Positions 9,835 through 17,415 of a DNA stretch of 64,000 nucleotides are shown here, piece after piece (position 1 is the first letter of the stretch; every line of letters starts with the position of its first letter). A program made the position numbers and the translations under genes. Under the pieces are notes generated by a model. The model was not told where the DNA came from and made no database searches. It worked only from the letters and a program-made list of their open reading frames with translations. Source of the DNA: Gammaproteobacteria bacterium (GTDB taxonomy: Bacteria; Pseudomonadota; Gammaproteobacteria; Pseudomonadales; Pseudohongiellaceae); the NCBI GenBank assembly GCA_030654835.1, contig JAURWS010000013.1, forward strand, positions 1 to 64,000. Reading direction: 5' to 3'.

Positions 9835-10065
9835 AACTGGTGACAAGCTGTCACCAGTTGACCTACCCTCGGTAGCCTTGATCTCAGCGGTTAGCACCGC
9901 TCGTACTCAGCATCGCAGACCCTCGGTAGTTAGGAATGCAGTTGGTTACGCTTTGTAACCAACTGCCAGCAATCTATATGTCCGCGCTTCAGTCGGTGAC
10001 AATCCGTCACCGACTACCCGTTTTGGCCCTTTCTCAAGCAACCGGTATCAATCTGTAACCAGTTG
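9835..10065. promoter_or_regulatory. Cluster of phased inverted repeats upstream of cas3
   Basis: Dyads at 9835..9859 (AACTGGTGAC-AAGCT-GTCACCAGTT), 9886..9901 (AGCGGT-TAGC-ACCGCT), 9938..9966 (GCAGTTGGTTAC-GCTTT-GTAACCAACTGC), 9991..10015 (AGTCGGTGAC-AATCC-GTCACCGACT), 10039..10065 (CAACCGGTATC-AATCT-GTAACCAGTTG, imperfect). Centres about 47-58 bp apart. Confidence 0.75.
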
Positions 10066-10148
10066 GCCTGACCCCTCAATCCTATACCTTGAACCAAACC
10101 TACATGACCGACTGGAAAAACCGCATCCTGTATATTTGCACAGCCAGA

Positions 10149-11117
10149 TCACCCGCCTCGAAACCCCGCGACGCCCGCCTTCAATCTTTCCAATACACTT
10201 GCCCTCAACCCCTCCGGCCCCTCCACCACCACGTCCGGCACATACCGCATGATGTCCCTGACCAGCTCGCGGTCATCGCCATACGGAAACTGCAGCACAT
10301 ACTCCTCTCCATCCCATCGCCCTTGCTGCTGCGGATGCCAGGTTTGTCTCGACACTTCACCGGCGACGTTTCCGCGGAAACGTAATTTGGCGGTGTGCTC
10401 CGGTTTGCCGGCGAAGATGCCGTAGCTGCGCGAGAAGTGCGCGTCGAGTTCTGCGGCCGAAACCGCTTGGGCCGGGGTGTCGGTGAGGGTGACTTTTTCC
10501 ATGCGGGCCAGCATGAACTGGCGCAGCGTGCGCCGGGTGTGGCACCAGGCATCGAGGTACCAGTTGTCGCGGTAATAGACGAGGTCCTGCGGGCTGAGGG
10601 TGCGCTGGGTGGTGGCGCCTTTGTAGTCAGTGTAGCGAACGGTGAGTTGCCTTCCGCGCAGCAGGGCATCGCTGACGCGCAGATAGATATCGTTGGGAAC
10701 CGTACGGTGGCCGATGGGCAGCACCTTGATGCGACTCATCAGGACGTCAGGTGAAATGTTGCGGGCCTTGAGCAATTTGTGGATGCCCTTCTCGACAATC
10801 TTCAGTTCATCGCTGAGCAGGCCGTTGCCGAACCCCTGCAGCATGTGCAGCAACAGGGCCATGGACTGCAGTTCCTCTGCGGTCAGCCACAGGCCGGGGA
10901 GGAGGTGCTTCTCTTCTGGCGGACAGGTGTAGGCCCAGCCTTTGTATTCTTCGTTGTAGTCGATGGGGGCGAGGGTGAAGTCCTGCAGCACGTCGATCAG
11001 GCGGCGAGCGCTCTTCTGTGTGCAATCGAGTTTGTCGGCCAGGGTGCGCAGGCTGATGGGGTGGCGGTGAGTCATGAAAAGCTGAAACAGCTTTTGAATG
11101 CGATCCAGCTTGTCCAT
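10149..11117 (-). CDS. HTH-WYL-WCX domain transcriptional regulator
   Basis: N-terminal HTH (LRTLADKLDCTQKSARRLIDVLQ), WYL core (LVYYRDNWYLDAWCHTRRTLRQFMLARMEKV), C-terminal WCX-like region. Confidence 0.93.
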   Translation of the reverse strand: MDKLDRIQKLFQLFMTHRHPISLRTLADKLDCTQKSARRLIDVLQDFTLAPIDYNEEYKGWAYTCPPEEKHLLPGLWLTAEELQSMALLLHMLQGFGNGLLSDELKIVEKGIHKLLKARNISPDVLMSRIKVLPIGHRTVPNDIYLRVSDALLRGRQLTVRYTDYKGATTQRTLSPQDLVYYRDNWYLDAWCHTRRTLRQFMLARMEKVTLTDTPAQAVSAAELDAHFSRSYGIFAGKPEHTAKLRFRGNVAGEVSRQTWHPQQQGRWDGEEYVLQFPYGDDRELVRDIMRYVPDVVVEGPEGLRASVLERLKAGVAGFRGG

Positions 11118-11238
11118 AGGGCTTCCCTGTCGCGGTGCGGCGTGTGGCCGTCTGTTGTTGTGAGCTGTTGCTGTGAAGAGCTGTCTGGATAGTAACGGGA
11201 GTTCCCGCGCTTTGACAGGGGGGTAAGCTTATATGGCG

Positions 11239-11268
11239 AGTTGACAAAGGGCCATCGTCAACTATTGT
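11239..11268 (+). promoter_or_regulatory. Putative sigma70 promoter overlapped by inverted repeat
   Basis: TTGACA (11241) and TATTGT with 16-bp spacing; AGTTGAC-N11-GTCAACT dyad at 11239..11263 overlaps -35 and spacer, upstream of the VapB-like gene. Confidence 0.5.
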
Positions 11269-11318
11269 GACTAGACCTGTGGTGCATCCCAGATTGGAGT
11301 TCAACAAATGGAGGCAAT

Positions 11319-11549
11319 ATGGAGCGGGTAGGCGTCTTTAAAAGCAGTAAAGGTCAGATGATCCGTCTACCCAAAGCGGTTGCCTTGCCGGACGATGTAA
11401 AGGAAGTCGATATTCTTGTGCTGGGGCGATCACGGTTGATTGCACCTGCAGGGGAGGTTTGGGACAGCTGGTTCGAGGGCGATGGTGTTTCCGATGACTT
11501 CATGGCGGATCGCGAGCAATCTGCTGGGCAAACGCGAGAACTGTTGTAG
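11319..11549 (+). CDS. VapB-like (AbrB/SpoVT-fold) antitoxin, no adjacent toxin
   Basis: MERVGVFKSSKGQMIRLPKAVALPDDVKEVDILVLGRSRLIAP...WDSWF is a typical VapB architecture. Confidence 0.8.
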   Translation: MERVGVFKSSKGQMIRLPKAVALPDDVKEVDILVLGRSRLIAPAGEVWDSWFEGDGVSDDFMADREQSAGQTRELL

Positions 11550-11567
11550 TAGCAATCACCCCAAACG

Positions 11568-11618
11568 AGAAGGGCCGGAGCAACACAGCTTGCGCTGCAT
11601 CACTTCGGCCCTTCTTTT
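11568..11618. terminator. Putative intrinsic terminator
   Basis: AGAAGGGCCGGAG ... CTTCGGCCCTTCT followed by TTTT. Confidence 0.65.
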
Positions 11619-11620
11619 GA

Positions 11621-11644
11621 ATCGCCTGCAGGCAGGCTCCCACA
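11621..11644 (-). repeat. Single REP-like element (TGTGGGAGCCTGCCTGCAGGCGAT family)
   Basis: ATCGCCTGCAGGCAGGCTCCCACA; same 24-mer occurs as a pair at 28012..28088. Confidence 0.8.
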
Positions 11645-11654
11645 GGTTTGGTGC

Positions 11655-12245
11655 TTACTTGGCGAGGTTCGCGTTCGCGAAGTCCCAGTTCACCAGGTTG
11701 TCGAGGAAGCTGGCGAGGAAGTCGGGGCGACGGTTCTGGAAGTCGAGGTAGTAGGCGTGTTCCCAGACATCGCACACCAGAATCGGCGTAGCACCGCTGG
11801 TCAGCGGAGTCTCGGCGTTGGCGGATTTGGCGATCTTCAGTTTACCGCCATCCAAAACAAGCCAGACCCAGCCACTGCCGAACTGGCCGATGCCGCCGGC
11901 GACGAACTCTTTCTTGAAGTTGTCGTAGCTGCCGAAGTCAGTATTGATCTTCGCGGCAATCGCGCCGGTCGCTGCACCGCCGCCTTTCGGCTTCATGCTC
12001 TTCCAGAAGAATTCGTGGTTGTAGCACTGGCCGACGTTATTGAAGAGCGGGCCACCGACTTTGTGTGCCGCCTTGACCAGATCTTCGAGTGTGTCGGCAC
12101 TGATGCCGGCGTCGGCGAGCAATTCATTGCCTTTGACCACATAGGCATTGTGGTGTTTGCCGTGGTGGAAACTGAAGGTCTGGGCAGACATATGGGGTTC
12201 GAGTGCGTCAGATGCGTAGGGGAGAGCGGGAAGTGTTAATTTCAT
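11655..12245 (-). CDS. sodB: Fe superoxide dismutase
   Basis: MKLTLPALPYASDALEPHMSAQTFSFHHGKHHNAYV ... VWEHAYYLDFQNRRPDFL. Confidence 0.97.
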   Translation of the reverse strand: MKLTLPALPYASDALEPHMSAQTFSFHHGKHHNAYVVKGNELLADAGISADTLEDLVKAAHKVGGPLFNNVGQCYNHEFFWKSMKPKGGGAATGAIAAKINTDFGSYDNFKKEFVAGGIGQFGSGWVWLVLDGGKLKIAKSANAETPLTSGATPILVCDVWEHAYYLDFQNRRPDFLASFLDNLVNWDFANANLAK

Positions 12246-12420
12246 AATGACCTCGGTTGGGTTGTCCGTTGTGGTTCTTGGCGTTGTGAATCGTGTCGTT
12301 GTGATTCTTGCTTTTTTTGCGCCTGTGGCTAAGATTCGGCGCATTAAGTGTGGGGCGAGAATAAAGCACTCCGCAGGGCAATTCAAGGAAGGTGGCCGTG
12401 GCCCAACGCCGCTGTAGACC

Positions 12421-13242
12421 TTGATGATCGAATTACGGGATAATGCCGCCATGAGAGACAACGACGATTTACTTGATATCCCTTCGATGATTCCCGCCCG
12501 GGATGAAGTCGTTCACCGTCAAGGTGCGCGCAAGCAGCCCGACATCGTGCAGCCTGTGCGTTATGGCGAGGTCATCAAGGTCAGCACCTGGCCGGTACGC
12601 ATCATGTTGGGTCTGTTGACGCTGGCCATCGGAGCTGGTGGCGCGCTTGGCTACCAGGTGTATACCCAGAATCTGGGGGCGCTGGAGCAGGCCAATCGCA
12701 GGATTGAAGACCTTGAGAGTCGCCTGGCGCTGGTCGGCAATTCCGCCGAGGAAACCACCGCGAATGTCATCGAGCGCCTGGACTTCAACTTCTCGGAAAT
12801 CGACAAGCTGTGGGCCGCGCGCAATACCAGCAATCAAACCGTCAATGAGCTGACTGGCAAGCTCGCGGTGCTGCAGGATGAGAGCAAAGGCCACACCGAG
12901 ACTACCGATACTCTCAGCGAACTGCTGGCCCGCAATGCGGCACAGGCGCAGGAAGCCCAGGTCGGTGTGAACCGAGTCAGCACAGCTCTGGATGAAGCGA
13001 ATCAGGCCATTGCGCGCTTGAACACCAGTATGCAGAGCGTCCAGAACGTGGCGCAGGACATGGCCAACATCCGTGCGAGCTTGAACAATGGCGACAGTAC
13101 GCTGGTCGGGCTGCAGGATCGCATGGCCAATGTCGAGGAAGCCGTAGAGTCGATCGATGCTTATCGTCTGCAGGTCAATCAAGCCCTGAGCCGATTGCAG
13201 ACGACCATTGAGTCAGTACAGGGCGGGGCTCCTGCCCGCTAG
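12421..13242 (+). CDS. Membrane-anchored coiled-coil hypothetical protein
   Basis: One TM segment (VRIMLGLLTLAIGAGGALGY) followed by a long coiled coil. Confidence 0.6.
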   Translation: MMIELRDNAAMRDNDDLLDIPSMIPARDEVVHRQGARKQPDIVQPVRYGEVIKVSTWPVRIMLGLLTLAIGAGGALGYQVYTQNLGALEQANRRIEDLESRLALVGNSAEETTANVIERLDFNFSEIDKLWAARNTSNQTVNELTGKLAVLQDESKGHTETTDTLSELLARNAAQAQEAQVGVNRVSTALDEANQAIARLNTSMQSVQNVAQDMANIRASLNNGDSTLVGLQDRMANVEEAVESIDAYRLQVNQALSRLQTTIESVQGGAPAR

Positions 13243-13277
13243 TCGCTTTGGATATTTATTAAACCCTGATTTAACGG

Positions 13278-13305
13278 TTGGCTTGTGAGCCGTCCCGGGT
13301 ATAAT
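13278..13305 (+). promoter_or_regulatory. Putative promoter of tRNA-Leu
   Basis: TATAAT at 13300..13305 with TTGGCT about 16 bp upstream. Confidence 0.5.
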
Positions 13306-13332
13306 GCCCACCCTTCAATGCAGCCCCACATC

Positions 13333-13417
13333 GCGGATGTGGCGGAATTGGTAGACGCACTGGATTTAGGTTCCAGCGCCGCAAGGTGTGAGAGTTCGAG
13401 TCTCTCCGTCCGCACCA
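13333..13417 (+). tRNA. tRNA-Leu (anticodon TAG)
   Basis: GCGGATGTGGCGGAATTGGTAGACGCACTGGATTTAGGTTCCAGC...GTTCGAGTCTCTCCGTCCGCACCA; acceptor stem pairs, loop TTTAGGT, encoded CCA. Confidence 0.97.
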
Positions 13418-13520
13418 GTGGGGCTTCTTGTATTCTCCCGACAGATCAGTCTATTCTCCCGCGCAGCACCTGCCCGCAAAACGCGCGGCATTCCCTGAAT
13501 TTCAGTGTTGAGCCGCCGCT

Positions 13521-14342
13521 ATGTCCGACTCCAAGAATGACTCCTCAAAAAAGGGCCTCATCTCCAAAGTGCTGGCCATGACCGGTGCTCTGACAGGTAC
13601 CAACGTTTCCGACAAGGCAGTCGTCAACAACACGGTCGTCCAAAAAAGCACCGCCGCTACCGTCGCTGGCAAGAACGATGTCTCCGCCTTCCTGCAGAAA
13701 GTAGCCGCGTTGCCACCGGTCGGCAAGGCGGCGGGTGCTGGACGCTTGCTGTTTGCCTTGGACGCCACCGGCAGCCGCGAGCGTACGTGGGATCAAGCCA
13801 GCCAGTTGCAGGCGGAGATGTTCCAGGCCGCGCAGGCACAGGGCGGTCTGCAGGTGCAACTGACGTATTTCCGGGGGTTTGCCGAGTTCTACAAGACGGC
13901 CTGGTGTCGTGAATCTTCTGCGCTGCTGGGGCTGATGACCGGCATCCAATGCCGTGCAGGCACCACGCAGATCGAGCGCGTCCTGCGTCATGCCTTGGCG
14001 GAGAATCGCACTCAGCGCATTCATTGCGTGGTCTATGTCGGCGACGCCATGGAAGAGAACCCCGAGGTGCTGGCGCAGTTAGCCGGTCAGCTGGGCATTC
14101 TGAATGTGCCCTTGTTTGTATTTCAGGAAGGCGGTGACCCATTGGCTCGCCAGACCTTCCAAACCCTGGCACGGGTCTCGAAGGGCGCCTACTCGCAGTT
14201 CGACGCGGCCAGTGTCGGACAGCTCAAGGAGTTGCTGCGTGCGGTGGCCATCTACGCCAGCGGCGGGCTGCAGGCACTGGAACACTTCTCGCGTACCTCC
14301 GGCGCTGAGGTCAAGCGGCTGACTCAGCAAATGGGGGCATAG
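13521..14342 (+). CDS. VWA-domain-like protein
   Basis: GRLLFALDATGSRERTWDQA ... HCVVYVGDAMEENPEVLAQLAGQLG; paired with downstream DnaJ-domain gene. Confidence 0.75.
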   Translation: MSDSKNDSSKKGLISKVLAMTGALTGTNVSDKAVVNNTVVQKSTAATVAGKNDVSAFLQKVAALPPVGKAAGAGRLLFALDATGSRERTWDQASQLQAEMFQAAQAQGGLQVQLTYFRGFAEFYKTAWCRESSALLGLMTGIQCRAGTTQIERVLRHALAENRTQRIHCVVYVGDAMEENPEVLAQLAGQLGILNVPLFVFQEGGDPLARQTFQTLARVSKGAYSQFDAASVGQLKELLRAVAIYASGGLQALEHFSRTSGAEVKRLTQQMGA

Positions 14343-14347
14343 GTCCG

Positions 14348-15145
14348 GTGTTTCTGTTGCGTTACATCCTGATTCTGGCGCTGCCCATCCTTGCCTACAT
14401 AGGCCTGCGGCGCTTCGCGATCCGCTATAACCTCAACCAGCGGCAGTTCAACATGCTGCTGGTGTTGACGGTGATTCTGGTGAGCGTGGTGGTGTTGATT
14501 CTGCTGGGACGCTTGCCGATTCATTTCATCGTGGCACCGATCATGGTGGCCCTGACCTTTATGTTGCGTAATCTGCACCTCGTGATCCGTCTTCTGCCCC
14601 TGATCAATATGTTCCGCACCCGTACCGCCCGCACCGCCAAGAGCGCGTATGGCGTTGCGGGGGCAGCCGACACCTCCAGCATTCGTACACGCTTTCTGTT
14701 GATGCAGCTGCAGCTGAGCAGTGGGGATATGGATGGGGAAGTGCTGGAAGGACAGTTTCAGGGCCTGCGTCTCTCGGCCATGAGCATGGAGCAGTTGCTG
14801 GCCTTGGCGAACGAGTGCAGGCGGGATGCAGATTCGCTGCAGGTGCTCGAAGCCTATCTCGACCGGCAGCATCCGCAGTGGCGCGCGGGCCAGGAGGGGG
14901 CGGCTGGTCAGGCATCGACGCAGGGTTCGACTCAAGGCTCGACTCAAGGCAGCCCTGGCAGCTCCGAGGCAGTTATGACGGAAGCGGTGGCGCTGGAAAT
15001 TCTCGGCCTCGCATCCGGCGCTAGCCGCGAGGAAATCGTGCTGGCTCACCGCCGTTTGATGCAGAAGATGCATCCCGATCGCGGCGGCTCCGATTATCTG
15101 GCCAAGAAGATCAATGCGGCACGGGATTTTCTGCTGGATCAGTAG
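14348..15145 (+). CDS. Membrane-anchored DnaJ-domain protein
   Basis: N-terminal TM segments; C-terminal J-domain with HPDRGG (EEIVLAHRRLMQKMHPDRGGSDYLAKKINAARDFLLDQ). Confidence 0.85.
   Translation: MFLLRYILILALPILAYIGLRRFAIRYNLNQRQFNMLLVLTVILVSVVVLILLGRLPIHFIVAPIMVALTFMLRNLHLVIRLLPLINMFRTRTARTAKSAYGVAGAADTSSIRTRFLLMQLQLSSGDMDGEVLEGQFQGLRLSAMSMEQLLALANECRRDADSLQVLEAYLDRQHPQWRAGQEGAAGQASTQGSTQGSTQGSPGSSEAVMTEAVALEILGLASGASREEIVLAHRRLMQKMHPDRGGSDYLAKKINAARDFLLDQ
14915..14950 (+). repeat. 3 x 12-bp tandem repeat in the DnaJ-like linker
   Basis: TCGACGCAGGGT, TCGACTCAAGGC, TCGACTCAAGGC encoding STQG repeats. Confidence 0.85.
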
Positions 15146-15184
15146 TGATTTGCAGTCTGTCCAAACGTCCACAGTCAGCTGATC

Positions 15185-15409
15185 TCAGGCAAAGCGTTTC
15201 TGGGATGTCGAGTGAGTGGCGGGAGCGGGGACTGAGCGGCCGAGCAGGGTGGCAGTCTCGATCCATTCCTCAATAATTTGTTGAGCATTTTTCACCGCCT
15301 GCTCATAAGTAGCCCCATCCGCTTTACAGCCTGGCAGGTCTGGAACATCTGCAATGTAAGCCTGATCCTGCTCGCTCCAGTAAACGTGAAGATCATATTT
15401 GCTTGTCAT
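15185..15409 (-). CDS. hicB: HicB-family antitoxin
   Basis: MTSKYDLHVYWSEQDQAYIADVPDLPGCKADGATYEQAVKNAQQIIEEWIE. Confidence 0.9.
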   Translation of the reverse strand: MTSKYDLHVYWSEQDQAYIADVPDLPGCKADGATYEQAVKNAQQIIEEWIETATLLGRSVPAPATHSTSQKRFA

Positions 15410-15659
15410 CGTTTAGCTCCATTCGGTATCGGATAATGATGTCACGCACTTGCTCTAACTGGTATGCCTTCACTTGTCCGGATTTCGGTTGCAGATTGAT
15501 AATCTCGCTTACCCGTGCGTGTGTAAAAATGTGATGGCTACCCTTGATCCGTTGATGGAATCCCAGACCGACAAGCAAATTGCAGATGGCGTTAAAATTG
15601 AAGCCAGTCGTTTGTACAGAGTGCTGGATTTTGCTCAGCAGTTTTGAATATTTGCCCAT
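15393..15659 (-). CDS. hicA: HicA-family mRNA interferase toxin
   Basis: LLVGLGFHQRIKGSHHIFTH with the GSHHIF catalytic His; overlaps hicB. Confidence 0.85.
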   Translation of the reverse strand: MGKYSKLLSKIQHSVQTTGFNFNAICNLLVGLGFHQRIKGSHHIFTHARVSEIINLQPKSGQVKAYQLEQVRDIIIRYRMELNDDKQI

Positions 15660-15733
15660 GTGTACTCATCCTTGAGTTTTCGGACCTCTACGCCTAAGCA
15701 TAGACGATTTAGTCCGCCGCGACCAATCTACGT

Positions 15734-15829
15734 GCCTCAAGTCTTTTCACGAACTATCCCGATCGCGGCGGCTCTGACTATCTCGCCAAAAAGATCAACG
15801 CGGCGCGGGATTTTCTACTGAGTGAATAA
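15734..15829. pseudogene. Chimeric remnant: serB-type 3' end (minus) fused to dnaJ-like 3' end (plus)
   Basis: Plus strand 15755..15829 translates as YPDRGGSDYLAKKINAARDFLLSE*, nearly identical to the intact dnaJ tail. Minus strand across the same site reads CGCGATCGGGATAGTTCGTGA (RDRDSS*), versus the intact serB tail RDRDGS*. Confidence 0.85.
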
Positions 15830-17089
15830 CGCCCTTACCCTGCCGTGATTATGTCGGATCAGCCTGTTCATTGCGGCGATCAATGTGTTTGTTTGCGGGT
15901 AGCACTCGCGCTCCAGCAAGTTTGCCTCCACAGCGAAGGCTTCCAGCAGTTTATCGAGGAACTGGATCAGCTCGCGAGACTGCCTGCGCAGGGTAACGTC
16001 CGTGTCTCTGGAGAACTGCTCCAGAGCCTTGTCATTGAGTTCGCTCATGCGGATCGCCCCGCCAAAGGGCATCGCAAATTCCTGATTCAAATCTGCATAG
16101 ATCGCTGTGCACACAAGGTCGTACGCCGGGGCGAGGGTGAGGTTGCCGCCAATGTGCAGGAAGGAGAAGTTCTTGCCGTGCGCGTCGTTGTTGCCGATCA
16201 CCAGATTGAACAGCATTCGGCGTATCAACTCATTCTGATAGACAGCGGCGGGGCGGGTGTATTGGCGAGTGCTGGCAAACAGTTCTGGAAAGCCAGGTCC
16301 ACCATCCCCGACATATTTTCGTGAAGAGGGAATGCTCAGTATCTGGCACAAGTCCTCTTGATGAACACGCTCCACATCAGGTCCCGCTCCCCGCCGATCA
16401 TAGCGCCGCACGACGTAGCAGTCATATTCCTCTCCGCCATTGTTGACGAATGGAACGAGTGTCACATCCGGCACGTTGATTCCTGCTCTGCGGGCTGTCC
16501 GCATGCACAGGTATTCGTTCTCTACCAGATGTGCAAAGCGCGGAGAGGGAGGTTTCACGATGTGCGTGGAAAGGCGGCTGTCGGGAGCGCAGATGCCGTT
16601 GTTGGCAAGAATGATGGGCAGTTTGCGCTGCGCACCCGCCAGGCTAAGGCGCAAGGGAGAACCGGGAGCCGACAGGAAGGGCGTTGTTTCGATGAGCTGC
16701 AACAGCTGCCCAAGCGCTTCTTTTGATAAGGGTGGTGTCTCGATATACGCCGCTGTCTTGGTGTAAATGCCCTCCGTGAAGGGGGCCGCGCTGATCGACA
16801 GCGCTCCTGCGACATCCCCGCCCGTGGCGTCGAGCAAGCGCGCAAAACTATTGTCAGAAGTCTTCAGGCGCGCGGCCAGCAACGTGCGGATCTCTCCTTC
16901 GGGAAGCAGGTTTTCGAAGAAAGGAAAAACAACTCTATCCGTATAGATCTGATCACGCACTGGCATGCAGACGGAGATAGGCTGGCCAGCGCTGGCGACA
17001 TATTCGTCCAGATAACGGAACGTGAAGCGTTCGTCCTCAATGCTCAGAACCCCGCAGGGTTGAGCGAAAAAGCTCACGTGCAGGTCCAT
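15815..17089 (-). CDS. hipA: HipA-family Ser/Thr kinase toxin
   Basis: Intact kinase motifs (IVKPPS, NNDAHGKNFSF, APAYDLVCT). Confidence 0.93.
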   Translation of the reverse strand: MDLHVSFFAQPCGVLSIEDERFTFRYLDEYVASAGQPISVCMPVRDQIYTDRVVFPFFENLLPEGEIRTLLAARLKTSDNSFARLLDATGGDVAGALSISAAPFTEGIYTKTAAYIETPPLSKEALGQLLQLIETTPFLSAPGSPLRLSLAGAQRKLPIILANNGICAPDSRLSTHIVKPPSPRFAHLVENEYLCMRTARRAGINVPDVTLVPFVNNGGEEYDCYVVRRYDRRGAGPDVERVHQEDLCQILSIPSSRKYVGDGGPGFPELFASTRQYTRPAAVYQNELIRRMLFNLVIGNNDAHGKNFSFLHIGGNLTLAPAYDLVCTAIYADLNQEFAMPFGGAIRMSELNDKALEQFSRDTDVTLRRQSRELIQFLDKLLEAFAVEANLLERECYPQTNTLIAAMNRLIRHNHGRVRALFTQ

Positions 17090-17092
17090 GGG

Positions 17093-17323
17093 TTATGCCT
17101 CGGCTGCTGGCGTTGGAGGCAAAGGGGGGATTTCAAGCGCGACAGAGATACCCAAGCAATCCAGTACCTTCAGTACCAACCCCAGTTGAGCCGTGTCTTT
17201 GCCATTCTCGATTTCGCTGAGCGTGCGAACACTGACGCCAGCCACGCTTGCCAGCTCGCTTTGCCGGAGCTGCAGTGCTTTGCGGGTGGTACGGATGGTA
17301 TGACCAAGACGGATGCTGTCCAT
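17093..17323 (-). CDS. hipB: HipB-family HTH antitoxin
   Basis: HTH_XRE: IRTTRKALQLRQSELASVAGVSVRTLSEIENGKDTAQLGLVLKVLDCLG; immediately upstream of hipA. Confidence 0.9.
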   Translation of the reverse strand: MDSIRLGHTIRTTRKALQLRQSELASVAGVSVRTLSEIENGKDTAQLGLVLKVLDCLGISVALEIPPLPPTPAAEA

Positions 17324-17374
17324 GTGAACATCCAGAATTATGCGTGAACGTGCATATTATACTTGGGAGCGGTG

Positions 17375-17396
17375 TCTTGCAACAGCTTATGCAAGA
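17375..17396. promoter_or_regulatory. Candidate HipB operator
   Basis: Perfect TCTTGCA-ACAGCTTA-TGCAAGA dyad (8-bp spacer) upstream of hipB, flanked by repeated CGTGCATATT motifs. Confidence 0.55.
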
Positions 17397-17415
17397 TCGT
17401 GCATATTTTAGAGTC

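Noticed and set aside
9835-10065. A second, short CRISPR array upstream of cas3
   Set aside because: The pitch of about 50 bp is CRISPR-like, but the repeats are not conserved in primary sequence (only dyad symmetry and a short core) and do not match the I-E repeat. Treated as a regulatory or structural cluster instead.
10155-10180. Possible degenerate CRISPR repeat (GAAACCCCGCGACGCCCG) that might yield a regulatory crRNA-like RNA
   Set aside because: Similarity to the array repeat is short and weak, and it lies inside the wyl coding end (GFRGG*). Most likely chance.
11757-12239. Antisense ORFs over sodB, serB, fumarase, fabY-like and other genes (60-240 aa)
   Set aside because: High-GC shadow ORFs opposite well-supported genes, with no recognisable domains.
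15185-17323. hicAB plus hipBA as a classical integrated genomic island
   Set aside because: No integrase, transposase or tRNA target is adjacent. Direct repeats coincide with gene 3' ends, so allele fusion by crossover fits better than island integration, though not proven.
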